Positions 31,066-41,439 of a DNA stretch of 64,000 nucleotides are shown piece by piece. How positions within the stretch are numbered: position 1 is the first letter of the stretch; each line of letters starts with the position of its first letter. This stretch comes from Sphingomonadales bacterium (lineage in GTDB: Bacteria; Pseudomonadota; Alphaproteobacteria; Sphingomonadales; Sphingomonadaceae). Both the position numbers and the translations under genes were made by a program. The DNA lies in assembly GCA_025352685.1 (NCBI GenBank), contig JANXSN010000073.1, forward strand, positions 1 to 64,000, given 5' to 3'. The notes under the pieces were generated by a model, which did no database searches, was not told where the DNA came from, and saw only the letters and a list, made by a program, of their open reading frames with translations.

Positions 31066-32040
31066 GACCAATAACCTCAGGTCCATTTCCGGGCGCGGAC
31101 CATAGTGCGAGATCACTTCGGCGGCACAGATCGCCCCCATCGTCAGACTGTCGTGAAGGGTGCGACCCTCGGCCTGACCGGCGAGGAAACCGGCGGCGAA
31201 CAGGTCGCCAGCTCCAGTCGTATCGACGACCTTGTCGACAGGTTCTGCAGGAACGCGTGCGTGGTTGCCGCTCGAATGGGCTTCGGCACCGTTGGCGCCG
31301 TGGGTTACAACCAGCGTAGCTACTTTCACCGACAGCGCCGTAACAGCGCCGGCGACGTCGTCGGTCCCCATCAGTGCGTGAACCTCGCTGTCGTTGGCGA
31401 ACAAGATGTCGATCAGCCCGTCGTCGATCAATTTACGGAAATCGTCGCCGTGCCGCGCAATGCAAAAGGCGTCGGACAGCGTGAAGGCGACTTTACGACC
31501 CGCCTGGCGAGCGATCTCGATCGCAGTGCGCATTGCGGCACGCGGCTCTTGGGGATCCCATAAATAGCCCTCGAGATAGAGAATCGAGCTCTCGGCGATC
31601 AGATTTCGGTCGATCGCTGCAGCGGGCAAGAACTGCGATGCGCCTAAAAATGTGTTCATCGTGCGCTGGCCATCCGGTGTCACAAGGATCAGGCAGCGGG
31701 CTGTCGGCGGCTCGGCGTGGCGCGTGGGTGTTCGGAAATCGACGCCGATGGCGCGGATGTCATGCGCGAACACGTCTCCGAGCTGATCGTTGGCTACCTG
31801 TCCGATAAACGCGCATCTGCGACCGAGCGCAGCCATGCCAGCGATGGTATTGGCTGCTGACCCGCCAGAAACTTCGCGTCCTGGACCCATCCTTGCATAG
31901 AGCTCGCTGGCCCGATCGGTGTCGATCAGCTGCATCGACCCGCGCGATAGGCGCTCTGCAACGATGAAGTCGTCTGTGGCGCTGGCGATCACGTCGACAA
32001 TGGCATTGCCGATGGCGACGACGTCATAAGTGGCAGTCAT
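31048..32040 (-). CDS. adenosine kinase (PfkB/ribokinase family)
   Basis: YDVVAIGNAIVDVIASATDDF..GGSAANTIAGMAALG..DTTGAGDLFAAGFLAG. Confidence 0.92.
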   Translation of the reverse strand: MTATYDVVAIGNAIVDVIASATDDFIVAERLSRGSMQLIDTDRASELYARMGPGREVSGGSAANTIAGMAALGRRCAFIGQVANDQLGDVFAHDIRAIGVDFRTPTRHAEPPTARCLILVTPDGQRTMNTFLGASQFLPAAAIDRNLIAESSILYLEGYLWDPQEPRAAMRTAIEIARQAGRKVAFTLSDAFCIARHGDDFRKLIDDGLIDILFANDSEVHALMGTDDVAGAVTALSVKVATLVVTHGANGAEAHSSGNHARVPAEPVDKVVDTTGAGDLFAAGFLAGQAEGRTLHDSLTMGAICAAEVISHYGPRPEMDLRLLVDARLS

Positions 32041-32177
32041 TCCGGTCCTCGTTGTCTTCAATCCTGGCCGGGCTCGTAAAAGAACCGTCACGCCTACCTT
32101 GTGGAGGCTGTGCCCTTTACTTCGCTGGGCGCAAAGGGGAAGGGCAGCGCTTAGATAGCTTCAGTCAAGCGGTGATC

Positions 32178-32555
32178 ATGATACGCAATCTTCTTGCTGC
32201 GAGCCTTGCTTTGACGCTCGGGGCATGCGCCACAGCTATCGCGACTCCGCCGCGTCCCGATGCATTCACACGTAGCCCGCCGATGATAAAGAACGGCCTC
32301 GACCGTGTGCTGGGGCAAACGGCGCGGGGGCTCGTCGCGCTGTTTGGCGAGGCCGACCAGGACGTGCGCGAAGCCGAAGGCGCACGGCGACTGCAATTTG
32401 TGGGCCCGATATGCATCCTTGACGCTTATCTCTATTCACCGCGAACGGGTGCCGAGGGCGAGGCCACTTATGTCGATGCACGCCAGCCTGATGGGAGAGA
32501 CATCGATCGGGCGAGCTGCGTCGCGGCGCTTACTCGGCGCAAAGAGGCCCGGTAA
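32178..32555 (+). CDS. hypothetical lipoprotein
   Basis: [17 protein letters not shown] lipobox; 125 aa; 26-bp convergent overlap with queG. Confidence 0.72.
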   Translation: MIRNLLAASLALTLGACATAIATPPRPDAFTRSPPMIKNGLDRVLGQTARGLVALFGEADQDVREAEGARRLQFVGPICILDAYLYSPRTGAEGEATYVDARQPDGRDIDRASCVAALTRRKEAR

Positions 32556-33585
32556 GCTGCGCGAGCGCCCAGGTCGCGGCCTCCGCGACAATCTCGCTGT
32601 CGGCGCGGGCCAGGCGCTCGAGGGCCGGGATCAGCCGAACATCGGCGCTGTTACCCGCGGCGATGCACGCATTCCTGACCATTCTGTCGCGACCAATGCG
32701 CTTGATCGGCGAGCCGGCGAAAACGGCACGAAACGCGGCATCGTCGAGCGCAAGAAGGTCGGCGAGTTCAGGCGCTGCAAGTTCGGCACGTGCCACGAAA
32801 GCCGTATTCGCTCGGGCGGACGCAGCAAATTTGTTCCATGGGCATACCGCGAGACAATCGTCGCAGCCATAGATGCGATTCCCAATCGCGCGGCGGAACT
32901 CGATCGGGATCGATCCCTTGTGTTCGATCGTCAGGTACGAAATGCACCGCCGTGCGTCGAGCTTGTAGGGCGCCGGAAAGGCATCGGTAGGGCAGGCGCG
33001 CTGGCAGGCATCGCAGCTGCCGCAGCGGTCACGGTGGGGCCGGTCGGGAACGAGGTCGAGAGTCGTCATGATGCAGCCCAGGAATAGCCAGCTGCCGTGC
33101 TCGGTCGATACCAGATTGGTGTGTTTACCTTGCCAGCCAATCCCGGCGGCTGCGCCCAGCGGCTTCTCCATGACCGGGGCGGTATCGACGAACACCTTGA
33201 GCTCGCCCCCGGCGCGATCGACTAGCCAGCGGGCTAATGCCTTCAGGTTGCGCTTCACAACATCGTGATAGTCGGCACCTTGGGCATAAACCGAAATCCG
33301 GCCGATGCCCGCCGCGTCGGCCAGCCGCATCGGATCTCGGGCAGGCGCGTAGCTCATGCCGAGTGCAATCACCGACTGCGCCTGAGGCCAAAGCGCCTGG
33401 GGCGCCGCGCGTTGCCCGGCGCGCGTTTCCATCCAGTCCATCGTGCCGTGTTGGCCCGCCTCCAGCCAGTTGCCCAGCGCCACGCGCCCGTCGTGAGCAT
33501 CGGCACGCGCGATCCCGCATGAGGAAAAGCCCAGCTGTGCGGCGTGTGCCTTTAGTGCTTTGGTGAGGGATTGGTCGCTAAACAC
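32530..33585 (-). CDS. queG: tRNA epoxyqueuosine(34) reductase
   Basis: [54 protein letters not shown]. Confidence 0.96.
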   Translation of the reverse strand: MFSDQSLTKALKAHAAQLGFSSCGIARADAHDGRVALGNWLEAGQHGTMDWMETRAGQRAAPQALWPQAQSVIALGMSYAPARDPMRLADAAGIGRISVYAQGADYHDVVKRNLKALARWLVDRAGGELKVFVDTAPVMEKPLGAAAGIGWQGKHTNLVSTEHGSWLFLGCIMTTLDLVPDRPHRDRCGSCDACQRACPTDAFPAPYKLDARRCISYLTIEHKGSIPIEFRRAIGNRIYGCDDCLAVCPWNKFAASARANTAFVARAELAAPELADLLALDDAAFRAVFAGSPIKRIGRDRMVRNACIAAGNSADVRLIPALERLARADSEIVAEAATWALAQLTGPLCAE

Positions 33586-33653
33586 GGATCAACGCTTAGC
33601 GGCTTTGCGACGAGGGAAAAACAGTGCTTCGACAAAACTGGCAAGCTGCGTCT

Positions 33654-34610
33654 ATGGAGCTCACCATGTCCCCCCCGCCCGCCATCGAAGCCTTTGGTCT
33701 CGTCAAAACATTTGGTACCACCCGCGCGGTCGACGGGATCGACCTTTGCGTGCCGGCGGGCAGCATATTTGGCGTGCTCGGCCCCAATGGAGCGGGTAAG
33801 ACGACGACCCTGCGCATGCTGCTCGGCATCATAGACCCCGACGAAGGGCATCGGCATGTGCTGGGGTATGAGCGCCCGCTCGAAGCGGCACCGTTGGTGG
33901 GTTACTTGCCCGAGGAGCGCGGACTATATCCGTCAATGACTGCACGCGAGGCCATCGCATTTATGGGGGCTCTGCGCGGTTTGCCGCTTGCCGAGGGGCG
34001 CCGCCGCGCGGATGCGTTGCTTGAAGAACACATGCTCGGGCATGCCGCCAAGAAAACCGTGCGCACCTTGTCAAAGGGGATGGCGCAAACCGTGCAATTG
34101 CTCGGCACGCTTATTCACAAGCCTAGGGTCATCGTGCTCGATGAACCATTTTCAGGACTCGATGCCCTCAATCAAGGTCGTCTCGAAACATTGATCCGAG
34201 CGCAGGCTGCCGCGGGCGCGACCATCGTATTTTCAACGCACGTCATCGCCCATGCCGAGCGACTGTGCGAGCGGATTGCGATCATTGCCGGCGGCAAGGT
34301 CCGCTTCGAGGGCGCGGTTGACGAGGCGCGGAATCGCCTGCGCCCTGTCGTCCGCCTGCGGACGCGTGCGAGCGACGGCCCTTGGCGGGTGGCACTCCCC
34401 GCCGATGCAGGCCAATTGGGCAACGACTGGCGCTTTGAACTGCCGCACTCGGGAATCGAACCCCTGTTGAAAGCGTTGATCGATGGCAATGCCGGGATCG
34501 ACAGCTTGTCGATCGAACGTCCAGGGCTCCATGACGCCTTTGTCTCGATCGCGGGCGCTGAGGCCGCCGCTGCGCTCGACCAACCGACCGCCAAGGAGGC
34601 ACTGCTGTGA
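33654..34610 (+). CDS. ABC transporter ATP-binding protein (NatA-like)
   Basis: GPNGAGKTTTLRMLLGI..LSKGMAQ..VLDEPFSGLD. Confidence 0.9.
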   Translation: MELTMSPPPAIEAFGLVKTFGTTRAVDGIDLCVPAGSIFGVLGPNGAGKTTTLRMLLGIIDPDEGHRHVLGYERPLEAAPLVGYLPEERGLYPSMTAREAIAFMGALRGLPLAEGRRRADALLEEHMLGHAAKKTVRTLSKGMAQTVQLLGTLIHKPRVIVLDEPFSGLDALNQGRLETLIRAQAAAGATIVFSTHVIAHAERLCERIAIIAGGKVRFEGAVDEARNRLRPVVRLRTRASDGPWRVALPADAGQLGNDWRFELPHSGIEPLLKALIDGNAGIDSLSIERPGLHDAFVSIAGAEAAAALDQPTAKEALL

Positions 34611-35836
34611 ACCGGACCCACCGCCTGTTCAGAGCGGCGACAGTGATCGCCCGACGCGACTATGTCGCGACCGTCTGGTCGCGGTCGTTCCTGTTGTTCC
34701 TCATCGGTCCGATGATCGCAGCGCTCTTTGGCGGCGTGCTTGGCAAAGTGGGCGCGCAGACCGACGGGGTTGCGCTGCAGCCGATCCTCGTTGCGGTCGT
34801 TGATCAGCAATCCGAAGGGCCTCTCAAGGCATCTTACAAGCGCCTAAACGAGCAGATCACCGATCTGCCGGCACTGCACTTCGTGCGACCGTCGGGCGCG
34901 CCCGAGTTGCAAGCACGCGTCCTGCTCGGCGAAGCCAAGAGCAATATTGCCTTGGTGCTGACAGGCTGGCCAGCCGCATCGCATATCACCGGCCCGCGCA
35001 AACAGGTCGACTCGCTGGCGCCGACGATGCGTCTCATCATGGAAGATGCATTGACCAGCGAGGCGCTTTCGCGGTCCGGCTATGGACGCCCCAAGCTTGA
35101 TATCGGATACAGTGTTGTCGATCCTGCGGCCGGCAAGTCGTCGATCAGCCGCTATTTGTTGGCACGCAGCGCTCAAACGATCCTCTTCGTGCTGACGATC
35201 CTTCTCGCGGGCATGTTGCTGTCCAATCTCGTCGAGGAAAAGTCGAACAAGGTCATCGAAGTGCTGGCGGCGGCCGTGCCGGTCGATGCTATTTTCCTTG
35301 GAAAGTTGGTCGCAATGTTGGGCGTCTCGCTGACTGGCATCACGATTTGGGGTACGCTGATCGCGGGCGTCATCGCTTCGGCGTATCATGGGCAGCAGAT
35401 TCCTCAACCGGGTACGGGGTGGCCTGTGTTTGTGGCACTGGGTGCTGCTTATTATGTCATGAATTACATGATCCTTGGTGGGCTTTTCCTCGGCATTGGG
35501 TCGCAGGCGGCCACGGTGCGTGACGTGCAGACGCTGTCAATGCCGATCACCATGGCCCAGATTGCTATTTTTGCTGCGGGCTCGGCGGTGGTGAACGATC
35601 TTGATAAGCCAATCGGCCTGCTCGCCGCCGTCTTCCCGTTGACCTCTCCGTTGACGATGATCGCGCGTGCGGCACAGGAGAATTCGCTATGGCCCCACCT
35701 TCTCGCGCTGGTATGGCAAGGAGTATGGGTGATGTTCATCGTCCGCTTTGCCGCGCGCCGCTTCCGAACGGGCGTGCTGAAGTCTGGATCACCGCGATCA
35801 GGCTGGCGTTTCGGAAAAACGCGCGCCGTATCCTAG
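34607..35836 (+). CDS. ABC-2 type permease (NatB-like)
   Basis: Multi-TM; NLVEEKSNKVIEVLAAAVPVDAIFLGKLVAMLGVSL. Confidence 0.9.
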   Translation: MNRTHRLFRAATVIARRDYVATVWSRSFLLFLIGPMIAALFGGVLGKVGAQTDGVALQPILVAVVDQQSEGPLKASYKRLNEQITDLPALHFVRPSGAPELQARVLLGEAKSNIALVLTGWPAASHITGPRKQVDSLAPTMRLIMEDALTSEALSRSGYGRPKLDIGYSVVDPAAGKSSISRYLLARSAQTILFVLTILLAGMLLSNLVEEKSNKVIEVLAAAVPVDAIFLGKLVAMLGVSLTGITIWGTLIAGVIASAYHGQQIPQPGTGWPVFVALGAAYYVMNYMILGGLFLGIGSQAATVRDVQTLSMPITMAQIAIFAAGSAVVNDLDKPIGLLAAVFPLTSPLTMIARAAQENSLWPHLLALVWQGVWVMFIVRFAARRFRTGVLKSGSPRSGWRFGKTRAVS

Positions 35837-35856
35837 CCGCGCGCCGTATCCTAGCC
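35821..35856. repeat. exact 18-bp tandem duplication (gcgcgccgtatcctagcc x2) spanning the permease stop codon
   Basis: 35821-35838 and 35839-35856 are identical. Confidence 0.95.
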
Positions 35857-35916
35857 GCGCCGGACTTGGACGACCTCGTGGCCGCTCTGCACGTCAAAAC
35901 GCATCTGATACACGCG

Positions 35917-37167
35917 TCAAGCCGGGATGAGTAACCCTGCGAGCGCGGCCGACATCAGGTTTGCAAGACTGCCTGCCGCCAGTGCCTTCAACCCCAGCTT
36001 GGCAATCATCGGGCGCTGGTTGGGGGCAAGGCTGCCGGTCGACGCCATTTGAATCGCAATCGACGAAAAGTTGGCGAAACCGCACAGCGCAAAAGTGATG
36101 ACCGCGACCGTGCGGGGCGACAGGTTTTTCGTCTGGCCGAGGTCGATAAACGCAACAAACTCGTTGAGCACAACCTTGGTTCCCAGCAGTCCGCCAGCCG
36201 TCGCAGTTTCGTTCGCCGGGATATTGAGCAGGTACATCAGCGGCGACAGAAGGGTGCCAAGTATCATCTGGAAACTGAGATCGGGATAACCGAACCAGCT
36301 GCCGACGGCGCCGAGCAAGCCGTTAGCGAGCGCGACCAGCGCCACGAATGCCAGGACCATTGCCGCGACTGCAACCGCGATCTTCACGCCGGTCTGCGCG
36401 CCCATCGCAGCAGCCATGATAAGGTTTGCGGGTTGTTCCTCGGGCTCGACGGGGACGACCGCCAGCCCGGCCTCACTGCCGCCAAACGGGGCCATGATAG
36501 TCGGATCGTCAGGCATGATGATCTTGGCCATCAACAACCCGCCCGGTGCCGCCATGAACGACGCCGCGAGCAGGTAGGGGAGCGACGCCGGCCCAAGCAG
36601 CGCGGCATAGGCGGCCAGGATTGTACCGGCGACACCGGCCATGCCCACCGACATCACGGTGAACAACTGCGACGGGGCAAGGCTGGCGAGATAGGGGCGG
36701 ATGACCAACGGCGACTCGCTTTGCCCGACGAAGATATTCGCAGCAGCGCACAGCGCTTCGACACGCGAAACGCCGACAAGCCTTTCGATGCCGCCACCGA
36801 CCCAGCGAATGACAAACTGCATGATGCCGAGATGATAGAGGACCGCGACCAGGGACGCGAAAAATACAATGACCGGCAACGCTGAAAACGCGAACGCATT
36901 GCCAAAATTCGGGTCTGTCGCGAGGTTGCCAAAGATCAGTCGCGTGCCTGCGTTCGCGTAGCCGAGCAGCGCACTGACGCCGGTTGCCAGCCCTTCGATC
37001 GCTGCCTTGCCGGCGGGGACATAAAGCACCAGGACAGCAAGCGTTGCCTGCAGCCCGAACGCTGCGCTCACGACGCGCAGTCGAATCGCGCGGCGATTGG
37101 ATGACAGCAGGACTGCGATCGCGAGAATGATCATGATGCCCGCGACGCCAATCAGGATTCTTTGCAC
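35917..37167 (-). CDS. concentrative nucleoside transporter (NupC/CNT family)
   Basis: AANIFVGQSESPLVIRPYLASLAPSQLFTVMSVGMAGVAGTILAAY..LNEFVAFIDLGQ. Confidence 0.94.
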   Translation of the reverse strand: MQRILIGVAGIMIILAIAVLLSSNRRAIRLRVVSAAFGLQATLAVLVLYVPAGKAAIEGLATGVSALLGYANAGTRLIFGNLATDPNFGNAFAFSALPVIVFFASLVAVLYHLGIMQFVIRWVGGGIERLVGVSRVEALCAAANIFVGQSESPLVIRPYLASLAPSQLFTVMSVGMAGVAGTILAAYAALLGPASLPYLLAASFMAAPGGLLMAKIIMPDDPTIMAPFGGSEAGLAVVPVEPEEQPANLIMAAAMGAQTGVKIAVAVAAMVLAFVALVALANGLLGAVGSWFGYPDLSFQMILGTLLSPLMYLLNIPANETATAGGLLGTKVVLNEFVAFIDLGQTKNLSPRTVAVITFALCGFANFSSIAIQMASTGSLAPNQRPMIAKLGLKALAAGSLANLMSAALAGLLIPA

Positions 37168-37235
37168 ATAACCCCCAGGTTCGTTGGATGCACGATGCGG
37201 TTGCGTTGCGGGCAAAAGCAAGTAGCAACCGGCCG

Positions 37236-37898
37236 ATGGACGCCGCCACCGCTTTAAAGCCACCCAAGGTCGCTGGCGGCATTCCGCGATCGCTGTTGGT
37301 CCTTGCAATCTTTTATGGCGGGATGGTGCCGCTCGGCGGTTTTCTCGGAGCAAAGCAGGTGGCCTTCGGGCCGCTGGCGGTTGAGGCGGGGATTTTCCCT
37401 TTCCTGACGCTGATCGCGGTGTCGAGCGCCGTGGCGCAACTCCATGGGAAGGCCGTAGCCAACCGCCTTGTTGCTTACGGGTTCGTGCCGTTGCTCATGG
37501 CCATCGCCTTGGCTTTTTTTGTCCTGCAGCTGCCGACCGATCCGGGCATGTACCCACCAGCAAAGAAGGCGTTCCCGATTATCATCGGGCAGAGCGGTCG
37601 GATGATGGCAGCCGGCGTGCTTGCTTATGGCGTCTCGGTTTCGCTCAATGTCTGGATTTTCGCGCGGCTTGGGGACGCGAACGGGCGGTTCGCCGAAGCC
37701 CGCGGTATTGTCGCCGCAGTTCTTTCGCAGATCGTCGATACGTTGATCTTCATCACTGTCTCATTTTATGGCGTACGCCCGATCTGGGATCTGATGTTGG
37801 GACAAATGCTGGCCAAGATCGTGTTGTCGGCGCTGGTCGTTCCCCTCGTAATCGCGCTGGTCGTCAGCGTCGGCCGCAAACTGGATTCTGCTTCATGA
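37236..37898 (+). CDS. VUT/YhhQ-type queuosine precursor transporter
   Basis: [68 protein letters not shown]. Confidence 0.75.
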   Translation: MDAATALKPPKVAGGIPRSLLVLAIFYGGMVPLGGFLGAKQVAFGPLAVEAGIFPFLTLIAVSSAVAQLHGKAVANRLVAYGFVPLLMAIALAFFVLQLPTDPGMYPPAKKAFPIIIGQSGRMMAAGVLAYGVSVSLNVWIFARLGDANGRFAEARGIVAAVLSQIVDTLIFITVSFYGVRPIWDLMLGQMLAKIVLSALVVPLVIALVVSVGRKLDSAS

Positions 37899-38788
37899 GC
37901 CGCCACGATCCCGACATCACGTTGCTGACCAAGGCTCAAACGCTCGTCGAAGCCCTGCCTTACCTGCAGCGCTATGCCGGGCAGACGTTCGTCGTGAAGT
38001 ATGGCGGCCACGCGATGGGTGATCCGGCCGCTGCTGAAGATTTCGCCGAGGACATTGTGCTTTTGAAGGCGGTCGGCATCAACCCGGTCGTCGTCCACGG
38101 TGGCGGTCCGCAGATCGGGGCAATGCTCAAGAAGCTCGGTGTGGTCAGCGAATTCATTGGTGGGTTACGTGTCACCGACAAGGAAACCGCCGACGTTGCA
38201 GAAATGGTCCTGGGTGCCATCAACAAACAGATTGTTGGGTGGATCGCGGCGGAGGGCGGGCGCGCGGTCGGTCTGTCGGGCAAGGACGCCGGGTTGGTGA
38301 TTGCCGAGAAAGTCACGCGCCCCGCCGATCCCAATCGCGGCATCGAACGAAATGTCGATCTGGGCTTTGTCGGCGAACCCGTGAAGGTCGACCGTTCGAT
38401 CATCGACACCCTGTCGGCATCGGGGGTCATTCCCGTCATCGCACCGATTGCGCCTGACGCAAACGGCCAGACCTACAACATCAACGCGGATACGATGGCG
38501 GGCGCGATTGCCGCTGCCTTGGGAGCCTCACGGTTATTTCTGCTCACCGATGTCGCGGGCGTCCTCGACAAGGCAGGCGAGCTCCTCACTGATCTCGACC
38601 CGGCGAGGATCGAGACATTGCGCGCCGATGGGACCGTTACTGGCGGGATGATCCCAAAGCTTGAAACCTGTGTGATGGCAGTCGAAGGCGGCGTCGATGC
38701 GGCGGTCATCCTCGACGGCCGCTTGCCGCACGTCATGCTCGTCGAAATTTTTACGGCAAGCGGCGCGGGGACGCTGGTTCACAAATAG
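37895..38788 (+). CDS. argB: acetylglutamate kinase
   Basis: [23 protein letters not shown]. Confidence 0.97.
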   Translation: MSRHDPDITLLTKAQTLVEALPYLQRYAGQTFVVKYGGHAMGDPAAAEDFAEDIVLLKAVGINPVVVHGGGPQIGAMLKKLGVVSEFIGGLRVTDKETADVAEMVLGAINKQIVGWIAAEGGRAVGLSGKDAGLVIAEKVTRPADPNRGIERNVDLGFVGEPVKVDRSIIDTLSASGVIPVIAPIAPDANGQTYNINADTMAGAIAAALGASRLFLLTDVAGVLDKAGELLTDLDPARIETLRADGTVTGGMIPKLETCVMAVEGGVDAAVILDGRLPHVMLVEIFTASGAGTLVHK

Positions 38789-38840
38789 AGCGCGTGTCGC
38801 TATCTGGGGCCAATGTCGTTACTCCGCCGGAAGCGAGTTC

Positions 38841-39131
38841 ATGAACACCGCCATTCAAGTTGCACTCTACCTGCTTACCATCGTGTGGTGGATCATCATC
38901 ATTCAAGCAGTGATGTCGTGGTTGATCGCATTCAACGTGATCAACACGCACAATAGTTTCGTCCGCCAAGTGTGGACGATGCTCGACCGGGTCACCGAGC
39001 CGATCTATCGGCCGATCCGCCGGGTGATGCCCGATTTTGGTGCGCTCGACCTGTCTCCCATTGTTGTGCTGATCTGCATTCAGATCCTCGACATCGTGCT
39101 ACATAACCAGATCACCTACGCACCAATATGA
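38841..39131 (+). CDS. YggT family membrane protein
   Basis: [51 protein letters not shown]. Confidence 0.9.
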   Translation: MNTAIQVALYLLTIVWWIIIIQAVMSWLIAFNVINTHNSFVRQVWTMLDRVTEPIYRPIRRVMPDFGALDLSPIVVLICIQILDIVLHNQITYAPI

Positions 39132-39991
39132 ACGAGGGTGTGAGTGCTGCGCTGATCGACGGCAAAGCGCACGCTCAGGCATTACGCGACCGCGTGAGGG
39201 CCGGGGTTGGGCGACTTTCGCGTGCACCAGGCCTTGCAGTCGTGCTCGTCGGCGATGACCCGGCGAGCGCTGTCTACGTCCGCGCGAAGGGTAAGGCGTG
39301 TCTCGAAGTCGGGATCGCGAGCTTCGAACACCGCCTGCCTGCCGATACCCAGCAAGCCACACTTTTGTCGCTCGTTGGCCAGTTGAACGCCGATCCCACA
39401 GTTGACGGCATCCTTGTCCAGCTTCCGCTACCCGGTCACATCGACAGCAACGCGGTCATTGCCACCATCGACCCCGACAAGGACGTCGACGGCTTCCATC
39501 CCGTCAACGTCGGACGCCTGGCGAGCGGGCTGGATGGTTTTGTCCCCTGTACGCCGCTCGGTTGCCTGATGCTCTTGAAAGCCACGCTCGGCGACTTGTC
39601 GGGGCTCGAGGCGGTGGTCGTCGGGCGTTCAAACATTGTTGGCAAGCCAATGGCCCAATTGCTGCTCGGGGCCAATGCAACCGTGACGATCGCCCATTCA
39701 CGTTCGCGCCATCTTTTCGCTTTATGTCGCCGTGCTGACATCCTCGTTGCGGCGGTTGGCCGGCCTGAAATGATCAGGGGCGATTGGGTTAAGCCGGGCG
39801 CAACCGTGATCGACGTTGGTATCAACCGCGTGAACGGAAAATTGGTCGGCGACGTCGCGTTCAGCGAGGTTGCGGCACACGCCGGGGCGATCACGCCGGT
39901 GCCGGGCGGTGTGGGGCCGATGACGATTGCATGCCTTCTTGCCAATACGCTCACTTCTGCAGAGCGCCGCCAGAACAAGGATGCCTTCTGA
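39128..39991 (+). CDS. folD: bifunctional methylenetetrahydrofolate dehydrogenase/cyclohydrolase
   Basis: [63 protein letters not shown]. Confidence 0.97.
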   Translation: MNEGVSAALIDGKAHAQALRDRVRAGVGRLSRAPGLAVVLVGDDPASAVYVRAKGKACLEVGIASFEHRLPADTQQATLLSLVGQLNADPTVDGILVQLPLPGHIDSNAVIATIDPDKDVDGFHPVNVGRLASGLDGFVPCTPLGCLMLLKATLGDLSGLEAVVVGRSNIVGKPMAQLLLGANATVTIAHSRSRHLFALCRRADILVAAVGRPEMIRGDWVKPGATVIDVGINRVNGKLVGDVAFSEVAAHAGAITPVPGGVGPMTIACLLANTLTSAERRQNKDAF

Positions 39992-40821
39992 TGATTGTGT
40001 TCGCCCTGCTTGTTGCCGCGCCGGCGGCTGCCGTGGCCAGACCTGTGTCCGTTACCGCTGCCGTCACCACCCGTGCCGTTAGCGTGCCTGTCGTAGCGAT
40101 CGCTGCCGCCGAACGCGCATTTGCGCGACGCGCCCAGGTCGAAGGGCAATGGAAAGCGTTTCGTCTGACCGCAGCGCCTGACGCGATCATGTTCGTCCCC
40201 GATGCCAAACCAGTGGCCAAAGCGCTGATCGGCGTGAGCGAACCAGCGGTCCCGGTTATGTGGTGGCCGGGTACGATTGCTTCTTCATGTGATGGGACGC
40301 TCGGGCTCTCGACCGGACCTTGGGTGCGTGCCGCATCCGGGGGACTCGGCACGTTCTCCACAATCTGGCGGCAAACGCCGACGGGCTATCGCTGGGAGCT
40401 CGATCAGGGCCGCCAGACGCCCAGGTTGGTACCCGCCGGAAGCACGCCAAGCGTGATCGCACCCGTATGCGCCGGCGGGCAGGCTGCCGCTGCTGCCGCG
40501 CGCGCGGTTGATTACGAGAAGCTAGCGGCGAGTGTTGCGGCGCGCGCTGGCATCGATGGCGCCGCAGCGTTTGCCGCCGACGCTGCCGTGGATGTTTTGG
40601 TCCAGAACGAAGACGCGATGCCCGCCCGGGGGGTGGCTGCATTACCGAAAACAGCGTTTGGGGCGGCAGTTGCTTCGGGCCATTCGGACGACTGGACGCT
40701 CGCCTGGGCATCGCGGGCCTTGCTGGGCGCGCAGGTCGGTGCACACGATCTGCGCGTATGGCAATGGCGCGGCAAGGATGGCTGGAAGCTCGTCGTCTAT
40801 GAAACCATCGGGCTAAAATGA
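39991..40821 (+). CDS. exported hypothetical protein
   Basis: Signal-like N-terminus [16 protein letters not shown]; coupled to folD and marC. Confidence 0.7.
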   Translation: MIVFALLVAAPAAAVARPVSVTAAVTTRAVSVPVVAIAAAERAFARRAQVEGQWKAFRLTAAPDAIMFVPDAKPVAKALIGVSEPAVPVMWWPGTIASSCDGTLGLSTGPWVRAASGGLGTFSTIWRQTPTGYRWELDQGRQTPRLVPAGSTPSVIAPVCAGGQAAAAAARAVDYEKLAASVAARAGIDGAAAFAADAAVDVLVQNEDAMPARGVAALPKTAFGAAVASGHSDDWTLAWASRALLGAQVGAHDLRVWQWRGKDGWKLVVYETIGLK

Positions 40822-41435
40822 CCGAACTTTTCATTTCGGCTTTCGTTACTTTCTTTGTCGTAATCGATCCGCCCGGGTGCGCACCGATCTTTGCGAGCCT
40901 GACGAACGGAGCGCCCGCGAGCCATCGTCGAGCGATGGCGCTGCGCTCAACGATGGTTGCAGCCCTCATCCTGTTCGCATTCGCGCTCGGGGGAAAGGCC
41001 TTCTTGAGTGCGCTCCACGTCAGCCTTGATGCTTTCCGAATTGCGGGTGGGATTATGTTGTTCCTCATCGCGCTCGACATGGTGTTCGAAAAGCGGACCG
41101 CGCGCCGCGAAAACCGCGCGCAAGACGTCATGGCGCAGGAACATGATGACATTTCGATCTTTCCGATGGGCATTCCGATGATCGCCGGCCCTGGATCGAT
41201 TGCGTCGGCGATGCTGCTGACGTCGCGTGCGGATGGCTGGTCGGAGCGTGTGGTCGTGCTTGGCGCATTGGCGGCGACACTGGTCTTGACAATGGTTTCG
41301 CTGCTGCTCGCCGGGCCGCTGATGAAGCTGCTCGGCTACCGCCTGGAGGCAATGATTACCCGTGTGCTGGGCGTCATCCTCGCCGCGCTCGCTGCCCAAT
41401 TTGTAATCGACGGCGTAAAGGCAAGCTTCCTCTGA
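40818..41435 (+). CDS. MarC family membrane protein
   Basis: FVTFFVVIDPPGCAPIFASLT..IFPMGIPMIAGPGSIASAMLL. Confidence 0.93.
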   Translation: MTELFISAFVTFFVVIDPPGCAPIFASLTNGAPASHRRAMALRSTMVAALILFAFALGGKAFLSALHVSLDAFRIAGGIMLFLIALDMVFEKRTARRENRAQDVMAQEHDDISIFPMGIPMIAGPGSIASAMLLTSRADGWSERVVVLGALAATLVLTMVSLLLAGPLMKLLGYRLEAMITRVLGVILAALAAQFVIDGVKASFL

Positions 41436-41439
41436 GCGC

